Shown piece by piece: positions 45,637-56,392 of a DNA stretch of 64,000 nt. Below the pieces are notes generated by a model. That model worked only from the letters and a program-made list of their open reading frames with translations, made no database searches and was not told where the DNA came from. The stretch comes from Triangularia verruculosa (lineage: Eukaryota > Ascomycota > Sordariomycetes > Sordariales > Podosporaceae), in NCBI GenBank assembly GCA_033296885.1, contig MU863957.1, forward strand, positions 62,001 through 126,000. The letters are read 5' to 3'. Numbering within the stretch: the stretch's first letter is position 1; every line of letters begins with the position of its first letter. Position numbers and translations under genes: made by a program.

Positions 45637-47420
45637 CTAGTAACCCGAACCACCCGACCTCCTCCTCTCCCTCTCCCTCTCCCTCTCCCGCTCCTGTTCC
45701 TGTTCCTGTCTCTTCCGTTCCTCCCTCTCTGCCCCCCGCCTGGCAAACATCTCCAACACTGCGGCCCTGTCGATCTCGAAATCGACATCCTGCTTCCTGC
45801 TGACGAACCAGTTCGTGGCGTTGGGGGTGTCGCGGAGGGAGTTCTGGGCGCAGTAGAGGTTGAAGACGTCCCAGAAGAGGAGGAGGATGGCGGAGTCGCC
45901 CCAGAACTCGCGGAGGATGGTGACCTGGTTGTTGCTGTTCCAGGCACGGCGGACACAGTGGGTGATGTGGTTGTCGTTGTGGGCGGTCTGGAGTTGGGAA
46001 GGTGTGAGCTCGTTGTGCGGGTGGGGTTTGGGGGCGGAACGGAGGGAGGGTACGTAGGGGGTGCGAGGGGCTTGACTGACGTCGAGAGAGGCTGGGGGTT
46101 GATCCCGGATGAGCTCCTTGGGGATGGGTGGACGGAGGTAGCTTCTGGCGTCGCCGGCGTAGTCTGTGCCGACGATGAGGGTGTAGAGAGTCTTCACCTG
46201 GCGGATCTCGGCCGGGGACAACGGGACGGGCTGGTTCTGGATGGGCTGCTGGGTAGGCTGTCCATCGCTGGGGCCTGCCACGGCTCGGTAGCCTGTGCCA
46301 TGGGTTGAACGAGGATCAGGGCGGTTGGGAACAGGGGGAGGAGGCATAGAGCCAGAGTCTCTGGCACTCCGGTGCTCTGTGGGAGGGAGGCTCATGTATG
46401 CCCGATGTTGATGGTCTCTTGCGGCGGCGTTATAATCCTGAGTCTGTGCCGTCCGCATCTCGTTGTGTCTCGGCGGTTCCTGTCTTCTGGGAGGCATGGG
46501 CGGAGTCTGGAAGGTATGTCCTTCAGCCTCGCGGCGCCCATGACCTCTCACTGCCGCATCGGCAAGCTGGACGGTCTCGGCGGACGGCCAGTTCACCTGG
46601 GAGGTCGATTCACGAGTGTAGGTTTCCGAATACCGCAACGAGGACGGTCCCGCGGTGCGACGAGGAGGAGCATTGCTGGGCAATGGCGTACGGCCGATCA
46701 CGGGAGGCTGCGGATGGTAGGCGGGGTGAATGGGGGGCTGCGGGTGCTCTCTGGGAGCCTCACGCTGGACCCTCTTGGCAGGGCGATGTTCCTCCTCGTC
46801 CTCCTCGTCCTCCTCATCCTCGAAGTGTACACGCCTCTTCCGCGAGGCAGGCTGGATTGGGACCTCACTGTCACCGCTTCGCTGAGCCGGTCTCGCCCGC
46901 GGGGCAATCCTCCTCGGCTTCGTAATCTGCTTTCGAATCGTCCAGTCGCACTTGTCCGCGTCGATGAAGTGCGTGCGGTGCTGACTGTGCCAGAGATTTC
47001 CTCTGGCACAGCCCTCGCAGAGGCGAACGGAGCACCTCTTGTCGCAGCACTCCTGCAGAACACCGGGAGAGCGACCATCGCAGGAGTCGCACTTGGAGAC
47101 TCGGCCGTACAGAGGCCGCCACTCTCGATGGGTGCGGCGAGGATCTGCCTCCATTGCCGCGAGGCCCGGGGTGACTGGCTTTGCCTCGGGGCTTGCCAGT
47201 TCGGCGGAGTTCGCCGGTTGGGGAGGGTTCACGGGTGTGAATCCAGGGGCGACGACAGGACTCTCGCCGCCAATGGCAGGAGACTGTGAGTTGTTAGCAG
47301 TGGGCACGATTGCGGCGGTGTTGTAGGGGGACGAACGGCAGGGGTGGCCTCGGCCGCAGGAGAGGGAGAGCCGGCGGCGGCATCCGGGGAGGGGTGAGGG
47401 GTGCGTGTATATTCCTCCAT
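45637..47420 (-). CDS. Unrecognised Cys-rich, low-complexity protein
   Basis: Exons 47337-47420 and 45637-47283 give 576 residues; the 53-bp intron has a GTTCGT donor and a CTGCTAACAACTCACAG 3' end, and its use gives an ATG start at 47420. I do not recognise the family. The N-terminus is Pro/Ala-rich. Residues about 85-135 hold a Cys/His cluster (KCDSCDGRSPGVLQECCDKR, then LCEGCARGNLWHSQHRTHF) that could bind zinc. An acidic run (FEDEEDEEDEEEHRPAKR) near 190 next to basic residues resembles a nuclear protein. A long disordered middle follows. A better-folded C-terminal block (about 410-540) with HCVRRAWNSNNQVTILREFW and FWDVFNLYCAQNSL is followed by Glu/Arg repeats to the end. A nuclear role is a guess. 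Confidence 0.7.
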
Positions 47421-47480
47421 TTCGATATTATGACTATGTAATATGTTAGAGAGTGTACGAGAGAAATAGAGTATAATATA

Positions 47481-48130
47481 ATATAGTATTAAGAAGCTGG
47501 GATGGTTTGTGATAAAAGCTGGGGTAAAAGGTGGTAAAAGCTGGGGTAGAAGGTGGTAAAAGCTGGGGTAGGGGTGAGTAAGGTTGGATGAGGGAGTAAT
47601 AAAAAAGAAGTGATGTGGAGATAGAAGGTGGTAAGTGATGTAGAGGTAGGAGGTGGTTAAAGTTGGGATAGGGGTGAGTAAAGTTGGGATAGGAAGTAAA
47701 TAAAGAGGTAGGTGATGTGGAGGTAGGAGGTGGTAAATGATGTGGAGGTAGAAGGTGGTAAGTGATGTGGAGGTAAATAATGGTAAGTGGTGTAGATGTA
47801 AATAGTGGTAAAAGTTGGGATAGGTGTGAGTAAAGTTGGGATAGGAAGTAAGTAAAGTAGAGGTAGAAGGTGATAAGTGATGTTGATGTAAAAAGTGGTA
47901 AGTGATGTAGAGGTAAATAGTGGTAAAAATTGGTCTAGAGGTAAGTGAAGTTAGAATAAGAAGTAAGTTAAGAAGTAATTTGATAATAAAGGTTGGGATA
48001 GAGGTGAGTAAATTGGAGTAGGAAGTAAGTGAAGAAGTGAGTAAAGTTGGAGTAGATAGTAGTAAAAGGTAGGAGAGGGAGTGGATAAAGTAGGGATATG
48101 GGTTAAGTAGTGTTGGAATTTTGAGTAATA
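47481..48130 (+). repeat. Degenerate minisatellite with 22- and 25-bp units
   Basis: Consecutive 22-bp units start at 47491: AAGAAGCTGGGATGG.., then three TAAAAGCTGGGGTA.. units. Further right, 22-bp units of the form TAAAGTTGGGATAGG and 25-bp units of the form TAAGTGATGTGGAGGTAGAAG alternate irregularly with growing divergence to about 48130. Confidence 0.85.
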
Positions 48131-50717
48131 AAGTGAGGGTAATATATATAAATGTTGGATTGAGTTATTGGAAAGTTTGGGTTGATATTAGGAAAGTGTG
48201 GATGTGATGTTTAGAAAGATGGGGTAGATGATAAAATCTTTGGTTAAGTTGATGATGAAGATGAGGAGTGTAGTTAGATAATTGATAATATATGATGTTT
48301 TGATGGATAAGTTGGTGGTGGGAAGTGTGTAAATGATAGGGAAAATGAAGGAATTTGATGTATAGGGTGGGTTTGTGTGGTGAATGAAATATCAATGTAA
48401 ATTGTAGTGATGTGTTGAGAAAGGTAGGGTAGGGTTTTTAGAGAGATGAAGTGAAGAAGATAGTGACGAGAGGTGATTGACCTGAAGGATGTAATGTGTC
48501 GACACACACATAGACATAAAGTCTGATAGGGCAGAGCTTGATGTTAAAGTGGCGCGGAGGAGTAAAAAAAGTGAACGATGAAGACAAGAGAAGAGGCTGC
48601 AAACTGGCGAGACACTTGTCTCGAGAGCCAGCGAAGAGTATTTTCGAGGCAAGCGCAGAGAAACAGTGGACACTCCAGAGTGTATGAAAGAGAGAAGAAA
48701 ATGAACCGTACCTTACTGAAAACTGAAAGTGCCGGTGTTTGTCTCTGGCAGACGGCGATAGGATAGTCTGCTCAAGAAGCAGAGTTCAAAAGAAAGCTGT
48801 CGGCTAACCGTGGGCTGTGGTCGACGGTGAGTTTGTCGACGAGGGAATCTGTGGCGTCGGCTTGAGTGAGTAGAGTGAATTGACAGGGTGCGGTCGACAG
48901 CTTGGTGGCGGATGTTCTGTAGGCTGTTAGGGCAACCAAAGCGGATGAGAAGGGCTTATTGAGCGGGGCTCGTCGACGACGGTGCAAGCAGCGAAGTGCA
49001 GTAACGAACGATTTCGAAGGCGAGGGCTGGCGGAAGGAAACGGCAACTCTGTCAAGATGCCGGGGATGTGGTGGTGGAGGCACTGAGCCGGTAGACTTGT
49101 CTTGTTGTTACGGAAGAAGAGAGAGGAAGACGAAGAAAGTATTTCAAGACGGGAAAGGCGGGAATGCGTGTTGGAGTAGAGCTCCGGGAGCAAGCTGGTT
49201 GGCTTTGAACGAAGTGAAATACTGCGGTGAATGTGGAGTCTCCACGACAATTGACTGTATTCACGAACGAGGTGGTTGCCCACAGAGCGGATGGTTGGGT
49301 GTGCAAGAGAAGGAGAAAGAGAGAGAGGCAGGGAGGGAGAGAGTGTGTGAAAAGGCGTGGCGTAGGCGGGTTAAATGGACACAGAGTCGGCGAGTCTTCC
49401 AATTCCCAACGGCCATACTTCAGACTGCAAAGGAGCATGATCCAGTGCTGGCATGATGGTGCCTCGCAAGTTGATTGAACGTGTGGGGGTCAGGACTCGC
49501 GGGCTCCGGGGTGAATAATATCAGATATGAGATGAAGTTGAGGATTCTGATTGCACTATCTTGGGATGACGGCGTACGAGGACCGCCTTTTCTGCCTGCC
49601 TTGTTGCCCCGACTGGCCGGGGCCCTCGATATAGAGAATGGCCACATGAGGATTTGAGAGCTTCGACATTGACGCCAAAGGCCATCAAAGAAACTGTGCC
49701 GTTGCCGAGTCTCGCGGTGTTTCATTCACACACGAGTTGCCATCCATGGCCTGAAGTCTGCTTCACCGATACCGTCAGTTGCTCATCGGCGAGTGGCTTA
49801 CCGCATCCCAAGATGATCTCGGGCTTTGTCATGTTGCGCACGCAATGCTCAAAACATCAGACAGCGGCAGTGCCCACGGGCTTGCGATTTCCAACCATGG
49901 GCCGCCCTCGGTCGCTCGGCGTTTTCTCAACAGAAATGAAGATGAGATGCCGGGCCCATGAGGCGTGCTCCTGTAGGACGAGCTACATTTCGGGCCTTTG
50001 TGAGTCTCAACGACTTCAGATCGCGAGCAAACCGCAGTCCCTTATAACCGGCGTTGAGGAAAAGCCCGAGAGGGGGCGAGTCATCCAATGACGACAAGAG
50101 GTCACGTCTTCATTACCAGTTGCAGTCATACAACATGACCCAACGCTTGAAATGAGGCCGTCCACAGTCGGTGAGGACCAGGCCCCAGCTCCAACATGTC
50201 ATTGTGGTCTTCAAGACTACTGCACAATATCAGCATCGGAACGTGGAGACTACTTGTGGTAGAGAGGGGCGATATCGCAGACCATCACCTCAGCCAGATG
50301 GCCCTCGAGGAGATGGAGAGTGGCAATCAGGGCCGAGAAGGGTGCGATCTCGGGACCGGCCGGTGTGTGTGCGGAGAGGCTTGATAGACATACATCAGTT
50401 GAGAGTCCATGTGTGAGTTGTAGAGTGGTTGACTGTGTGGCCCCACACAGTGCTCCAAATACATGGCGAGCAAACAGCCCTTGGAGGGATGAGAGGTTGA
50501 AGGGGGTCACGTGAGGGGCCGTCTCGAGGAGCATCGGAAACGGCTGTGCCATGGCGTGCATCAGACCAAAAGGTGATCAGAGCGCTCGCGATGGCCCCAG
50601 GGTCCCACCGGCTGCAGGACTTGGCGAAGACCGTTTCTCCTGGCAGCCAATCAATCCCGCATCCAGCCCACCATGACACGAGCATTGGACAGATTTTGTT
50701 AAATTGGGACCCGCCGT

Positions 50718-50762
50718 TTAACGCGTCTTGAGCGCGTCTCTGCGCGTGTTGGACGCGTTTGC
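50718..50762. promoter_or_regulatory. ACGCGT (MCB-like) cluster
   Basis: ACGCGT occurs at 50721-50726 and 50753-50758 with two GCGCGT variants between them. This is the MluI cell-cycle-box consensus bound by Mbp1-type factors in yeasts. It lies 1.3 kb upstream of the SANT protein; no target is established. Confidence 0.35.
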
Positions 50763-51769
50763 CCCTCGTCTACCGTCATCACCGCCCTCGTGGCTTTTTC
50801 CAGGGGAGATATCCAGGAACTGGGTGCGGGAGCCGTTGCAATCTGTTAGCACGGAGCACCGCATGCACACAGAGAGAGAGGCAACTGCAGCCTTCAGATG
50901 ACTTGCATCGTCTCTCTCTTTCTCCCTCTTGCTCCTCGATCATGGGGAAACCCCGCCTTTTCGTCTTGTCTAACAGCGAGAGGCCGGTCAAGGAGAGAGA
51001 GAGAGGGGCGGAGGAGTGTGAAATTAGCTTGAACCGAGGGCAATGACCTTATCGCTTGCCCTTCTGCTGCAGAAAGTCCCAGGCGGTGGGATATTCTCCG
51101 ATGAGGATGATGCCCTCCCCTGCTTCTTCAACCAAGCTGCAAGTCTCCCTTTCTCTTCAACACTCCTGACGATCGTTGTCCGGCCACACGTTGTGACGGG
51201 GGTATCGTCATGATCAGCGCTGGCACGGCAGCCTCTTCCTGACTGGCCTCATGCCATGTTCTTGGAGTACAAGACGGTGAGTTTGGTGTAATAAATAACA
51301 GCCTGCCTCTCTGGCCGCCTTGTCCCGATGATACAGCTAGGACTCCGCTCCCCATCTCGAGGGCGCAGGAGGGAGAGGAGGGTGTTCCACTGCTGTACTC
51401 CTGCCAAGTGGTCCCTTGTTTGTGCCTATGCAGGGCACGATACCACTCTCTCGGTCTCGTCTTTGTGCGTCGTAGAGGGCGTTTTCGTGGTGGTTTGAGT
51501 GCTTGCATGAGGGCTGCGTCTCCCTGATTGGCTTGTCCGCCCTTTCGGCAGCACCCTTGGTGAGATCGAGGGCCCGGGAGACGGCCTGGGACCTGGGAGA
51601 GAGAGCCTGGTAGTGGTTCGTCATGTGGCCCACCCGTTAAGAACCGGCCACGGCCCCCCTGCCCTCGCCCATTCCCTGCCCGCCCTATCCGTATCCCACT
51701 TCTTATTACTGGCGCATTATTCCTGTTCTCTTCACCTTCCTCACACCTTCTTTTCTGTCCCGACACCCG

Positions 51770-51802
51770 CCATCCGCCATCGCCGTCGCCGTCGCCGTCG
51801 CT
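51770..51802 (+). repeat. CCATCGCCGTCG-type trinucleotide-rich microsatellite
   Basis: A short run of CCGTCG/CCATCG hexamers in the presumed leader region of the SANT protein gene. Confidence 0.6.
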
Positions 51803-52064
51803 CAAACTGCCCTGCCACTCCAATATCGCGCCCCGTACAGATCAAATACTCGTATCACTCAGTTACCAGCATCGTCGCGCATCGGTTCCGCATGCGCAAC
51901 ACTGCCTGTAACCCACAGCGCATCCCTCACCACGCCCCCCGAAGCTCTGGTCGCAAACGCAAGCCTTCTTTACCCGCCGCCTCTTATATCGCTGCCAACC
52001 CTGGGCCTGCCTCCTGCCGCCTGTCGACCTATACTCCGAACCTCCTATTGCACAGCAGAACGCC

Positions 52065-52934
52065 ATGTTGCTGCCGTCAGCCCTCGCATGCGACTCGTCG
52101 CAACCGCCATTGACGCGCCTCCAAGCTGCCCTCTTCGCCTCCCCTCCCGCGAGCCCTCCCCAGATCTCTCCACAGACCGCCGTCGGCAACATCTTCTCGA
52201 CTTGTCGCTCTCTCCATAACCTCCTCGGCAGCCCTGCGCCTCTTCCGCTCGAACCGGCCGCACCCATCGCGCCCATCACCCCTCCCACCACATCGCCTGC
52301 GCAACTGCCCACACCACCACTCGCGCATGCCCCTGCGCCTATCAAGCTCCGTCTTCGATCGCGCAAAAACGACACCTCTTCTTCCTCCTCGAGCGCGATA
52401 GAACCAATAACCGCCCCGCCACGCAAGCGCATCGTGAAGCGCGCTCCCGCGCATCCTGCCAGAGGGCCGAATAAACGTCGGCGCGCCGTAGACGATGATG
52501 CCGGGCGCGAGGAGGATGTTTCCAGCGATGTTGAGCAAGAAAACGAGGAGCCAGGGGAGGACCCGACACCGCAGACCCCCAAGCGCTCTCGTATTGCGCC
52601 CGAGGTTATACCCTTGGGTCTTGAAAGGGGCGATTACCACTCTCTACATCATAGTGGTTTGTACGTCGATAATAACCCGGGAGAAAGTGGGGGGACGCAT
52701 GTCGTAACTGAGGGCGATGGGTCGACCTGGTCTGCGGAGGATGATAGGATTCTTGTTGAGCTGGTGCTGGAGAAGTTGAAGCTATCAAAGTCAGAGTGGC
52801 AGGACTGCGCGAGGAGTCTGGGGAAGGATAGATCTAGTGTAGGGAAGAGGTGGAAGAGCCTGATGGTGAATGGAGATGTAGGGTTGAAGAGGACGGGTCT
52901 GAGGAGAGGGAGGATACACGGTACCTGGAGGTGA
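52065..52934 (+). CDS. SANT/Myb-like DNA-binding-type protein
   Basis: Single open exon of 289 residues. The N-terminus (LLPSALACDSSQ, LTRLQAALFASPPASPPQ) looks conserved-type, followed by a Pro-rich disordered segment, a basic KRRRAVDDD patch and an acidic Glu-rich stretch. The C-terminal 60 residues (STWSAEDDRILVELVLEKLK through SLGKDRSSVGKRWKSLM) form a single Myb/SANT-like helix-turn-helix: W-S-x-E-D-D at the first helix and the GRSxxxVxxRW-type third helix. One repeat could bind DNA or histone tails. It is probably nuclear; function unknown. It is the only supported gene between 47.4 and 56.4 kb, and its upstream region is unusually long. Confidence 0.75.
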   Translation: MLLPSALACDSSQPPLTRLQAALFASPPASPPQISPQTAVGNIFSTCRSLHNLLGSPAPLPLEPAAPIAPITPPTTSPAQLPTPPLAHAPAPIKLRLRSRKNDTSSSSSSAIEPITAPPRKRIVKRAPAHPARGPNKRRRAVDDDAGREEDVSSDVEQENEEPGEDPTPQTPKRSRIAPEVIPLGLERGDYHSLHHSGLYVDNNPGESGGTHVVTEGDGSTWSAEDDRILVELVLEKLKLSKSEWQDCARSLGKDRSSVGKRWKSLMVNGDVGLKRTGLRRGRIHGTWR

Positions 52935-53790
52935 TTATCTTGTTCTCTTTCTGTTGATGCTCGTTTGTAGAGATACTTTGTTCGGTTCTTTGGTGGTGGA
53001 TGTATTACCCTGTACTTTTTTATTGCAAAATTTTCACAATAAGGCCGTCGTAGGCCGGCGATTTGGTGTGGCCTTGGGGATTAGGTTATGGCATGGTTGG
53101 CTCGATACAGGAGACTGGGGGCATGGCGTTTTTCACGGTTGTTTTGGTGCTCGGGGATATGGATCATGATATGAAGCCGGCAAGGATCCATGGCGGGAAG
53201 ACCGGCTGTGGTGTTTTGGTTGGGCCTGAGTTCAAGGGCATTTGATATACAACTCTCACGACTACTCTCCGGTGGTGTGTGGCAAGTAGAAGCCGCACTC
53301 TCAATAGACAAATGAAGCACATCCCGCGTGCCCCTTCCCTCTTTGGCCTCCACCCCCCGACGCACCAAAACAGGGCGGCTGGGGACCCGCATCTGCACTA
53401 CTATTGTTGACGCCATTCACACTCCATCCCCTCCCTAACGAACAATCCCCACAATAGGCGAGATCAGCTTAAACTTCGATCGATCGAGATATTTCCTATT
53501 CTCCGAAGTTTACCTCGCGAACCCCCACCGACTAATCTACCCTAGTTACACCACAAACCCGCCGTCCATCCCGTTTTTAACGACCACCGAAGACGATTTC
53601 TCCGATCCTAAAGGCACGCAAGTGCTCCACGAGGCTCGGCGTTCGTTTTAGCTTCGCACAGTGCCGGTTTTTACGTGCCCTGGGAAGGAGGATTGATCTG
53701 ATGCGAGGCCATACGGAGCCCACACAACCTTATTTTGACGACATGCCCTCCATCGTGGGAGGGAGATGTGGTGGGTATGATGCCCGCATG
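52935..53790. other. Spacer downstream of the SANT gene
   Basis: About 850 bp without a supported gene, leading into the 123-bp tandem array. Confidence 0.45.
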
Positions 53791-54290
53791 GAGGATGCAA
53801 CACCACAGATGGGTATCTACACACAACCAGGCGTGCACAAGCACTGATATACCGGTATACCTGCGTTGGGGCACTGAGAGAGATGGAAACGATGTGTAGG
53901 TATGTTGAGGATGGGGCAGATGCAACACCACGATGGGTATCTACACCGCAGTTGGGCATGCACACACTCTGATGCACCGCCATGCCTGCATCGTGGGACT
54001 GAGAGAGGCGCAAACGATGCGCACACTGAGTACGAGCGAGATACAACAACTTAGATGGGTATCTACACCACCTATGGCACGCACACACACCGATGCGCCT
54101 GTATACCTGCGCCGGGGGAGCTAGAAGAGGGGAAAATGATGCGTGCATCGAAGCCAGGGAGGTGTTGCAACACCATAGATGGGTATCTACACCACAGTTG
54201 TGCGTACACCCACCGATGCGCCCACCTGCGCAAGGGATATGATGCATTCCCGGGTAGAGGAGGCTTCTGGAGGTCAATTTACAGCGATGC
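53791..54290 (+). repeat. 123-bp tandem array
   Basis: The word GATGGGTATCTACAC starts at 53808, 53932, 54054 and 54178 (spacings 124, 122, 124), shortened to GATGGGTATCTAC for position marking. Each copy is followed by a CA-rich segment with CACRCACNCNGATGC and ends in a TGCAACACCA-type word. Four recognisable units are present. They diverge by roughly a fifth of positions by eye. Confidence 0.85.
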
Positions 54291-54596
54291 ACACCGTTTT
54301 GGGGCACCAGAGCCCTTTTTACAGCGCATCGAGCGAGCGCATCGAGTGCGATGCGCTGCACTGTTTGTTGTTGAAGGAAGGGGTAAGGGGAGTTGCCTAG
54401 GTGATAGATCACACTGATAGGGGTAATAGGGGTATATAAACAAATATGACACTGTTACTAGGGGCGATATGAAGAGGCGTTGATAGTGTGTACCTAGCGA
54501 GAGTCTTGGTGAAAATAAGAGGATTTTCCCTTTATATTTTGGTGATCTGAGCTTTTGCTGTCCGCTATCTGAGCTAGAAGTGGACAGGAAGTAGAT

Positions 54597-54662
54597 AGTG
54601 AAAGCTTGGATTACCGACAGTAAAAGCTCGGGTTATAGATAGCAAAAGCTCGGATTACTGCC
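54597..54662 (+). repeat. Three 22-bp repeat units with AAAGCT-GG core
   Basis: Units 54597-54618, 54619-54640 and 54641-54662, each beginning AGYRAAAGCTYGGRTTA. An inverted partial copy (GAGCTTTTGCTGTCCG) lies at 54549-54564. Confidence 0.85.
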
Positions 54663-54970
54663 TTTAGCACTTTTATGTCTTGGTGAATTTTACACTTTGG
54701 GAGCGTTATGATGTATGGCAGTGAGGCAGTACTCCACATAAAGTAATGATAGTTGTTAATTGTAGAAGAGAATTGTTAATTGTGAAAGAGAAGAAGCTAT
54801 GCTATCTGCTAATATATATATACATTTCTATGCTCTGCCGTGCTACGTAATGCGGATACCTTCCTGTGCCAATTATCCTCATACGCTAGCTATACTGTTA
54901 GCTATGCTGTAGCTGAGAAAAGGGGCAAGTGAATATAGTCATAGTTGCTACGGTAATATGAGGAGCTGTT

Positions 54971-55083
54971 TGTGACGGCACCGTCGCTTATATATACCTT
55001 ACCACTGGAGCGAGCATTGCTTGCTTGTAGCTTTTAACAGCAATCATCGTGGGTTTAAATCGGTGGCCCTATTCGCCGTGACA
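54971..55083 (+). mobile_element. MITE-like element, copy 1
   Basis: 113 bp beginning TGTGACGGC and ending GCCGTGACA (nine-base inverted ends, one mismatch). Its body (ACCACTGGAGCGAGCATTGC, CTTGTAGCTTTTAACAG) is repeated in inverted orientation at 55463-55579. It has no coding capacity. Confidence 0.55.
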
Positions 55084-55462
55084 GTGTTGATAATATGTGG
55101 AGAGAATTTTAGAGGAAAAAAAGAGGATTTTATCTTAATATTCTTATGATTTAAGCTTTTAAAGCCTTTTAGCTTTTAATCTTCTAAGTCTTAGTTAATC
55201 GTACACATTAACAGCGCTTAATCTACTTAAAAAAGGAGGCAAATAGGTAAATAGAGTGTTAGTTGCTAGAGTAATATAAGGAGTTGTTGATAGTATATAA
55301 AGAGGGTCTTAATGTAAATAAAAGCATTCTCGCTTTTCTCTTTATATTTTGATCTTTTAACGCTTTTATCTAAGCCTTTACTGGCGAGAGAGCTATCTAC
55401 ACGGCGATAAGAAATATAGTAAGCGGTTTATCTGGAAGCTTTAAGCTAGGTATGTATCTATT

Positions 55463-55579
55463 TGTCACGGCGAGCAGGACCACTACGCCAAACCCTCTGT
55501 GTTACTATCAAAAGCTACAAGTGAGCAATGCTTGCCGGCATTGCTCGCTCCAGTGGTATATATATGGTGGTGGCACTCC
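55463..55579 (-). mobile_element. MITE-like element, copy 2 (inverted)
   Basis: Starts TGTCACGGCGAGCAGG on the plus strand and contains GCTCCAGTGGT, the reverse complement of the copy 1 body. Most differences from copy 1 are C/T or G/A transitions, apart from an extra GGCAAGCATT-like segment. The outer end is the least certain boundary. Confidence 0.5.
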
Positions 55580-55624
55580 GCCAATGCTATCATGCTATTG
55601 AAGAGAGTTTTGGCGAAAGTAGAG

Positions 55625-55699
55625 GTGTTGGATGAAGTGGTGTTGGATGAAGTGGTGTTGGATGAAGTGGTGTTGGATGAAGTGGTGCTGGATGAAGTG
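55625..55699 (+). repeat. 15-bp tandem repeat, five copies
   Basis: GTGTTGGATGAAGTG repeated at 55625, 55640, 55655, 55670 and 55685 (last copy with one T to C change). In the open frame it would read VLDEV five times, but that frame is otherwise featureless. Confidence 0.9.
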
Positions 55700-56259
55700 G
55701 CTGTAGCTAAGTGATAGTGCCGAAGTGATAGTCGAGGCGGTGGGTTGCCATCATAATGAAGATTGTATTAGGCTTCAAGTATCAAGAATCAAGGGAGTGG
55801 ATTAGAGTATTGATGGAGTCCACGGTTAATGGTGAAGAGGGCAGCAGAGCTCAAGTGTGTGCGTCATTTTTATTATCTGTGCCGATCGATGAAGTGTACC
55901 TTGGTAATTTGGTGGCAACGATGCTAGTGATAGCGAAAAGTTAATAGATGGGAGAGTATATAGCTAGGAAGCTTTTAGACTAGCTAGGTAAGTACATAAT
56001 AATTAAGTATAAAATAGGAGAATCTTATAGTAGAGCAAATAGTTATCGAGGGAGTAGATAACTAGGAATAAATCAGATTCTTACTATAAAGTAAATAGTC
56101 ATCGAGCAGACGATAGAGTAAGGTAGATAGCTCATGATAGTAGACAGTTAATAGTAAATCATTTTTCGCCATCGATATTAACTTCGCTTTACTTATATTT
56201 ATAAGGTTGTATCTTTATCCTAGCTTCTATAATATTGTATTCGCGCTTCAAAACGACAT

Positions 56260-56392
56260 TATCCTGGCTAGAAAGAGACGATATCCCAACTATAAAGAGG
56301 TTGAGTCCCAGCTATAAGGAAATATAGTCCCAGCTTTAAGGAGACATAATCCCAGCGAGGAAGAGGCATTATCCCAGCATTGAAGAGAAATA
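56260..56392 (-). repeat. 22-bp repeat array at the 3' flank of the P450 gene
   Basis: About six copies on the minus strand of the form TTATAGCTGGGACTATATTTCC, phased every 22-24 bp. They share the AGCTGGG core and 22-bp period with the arrays at 47.5 and 54.6 kb. Confidence 0.8.

Larger units (their letters stand above)
47421..52064. other. Gene-poor 4.6-kb region
   Basis: No gene is supported. The left 1.1 kb is a C-depleted minisatellite (separate entry). The remainder has normal composition with several overlapping open frames on both strands lacking any domain (for example 48959-49456 + against 49052-49438 -). The CT/AG-rich stretches near 49300, 50910 and 51000 are simple sequence. A part close to 52064 is probably the 5' leader of the SANT protein gene. 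Confidence 0.5.

Noticed and set aside
47283..47336. Possible GTG start of the Cys-rich protein
   Set aside because: A GTTCGT donor, CTAAC branch site and CACAG acceptor define an intron here that links to a proper ATG start at 47420.
48959..49456. 165-codon open frame in the gene-poor region
   Set aside because: A 129-codon frame lies on the opposite strand; both are low-complexity and lack domains.
51128..51823. 231-codon open frame on the minus strand
   Set aside because: Gly/Arg-rich by composition, opposite the presumed leader of the SANT gene; no family resemblance.
53648..54412. 254-codon Cys-rich open frame on the minus strand
   Set aside because: It runs across the 123-bp tandem array; unit spacings of 124, 122 and 124 break the phase between copies, so the frame is not under selection as a repeat protein.
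55499..55714. Open frame reading VLDEV five times
   Set aside because: The frame is open only because the 15-bp unit is a multiple of three; the rest of the frame covers the MITE-like copy and TA-rich DNA.
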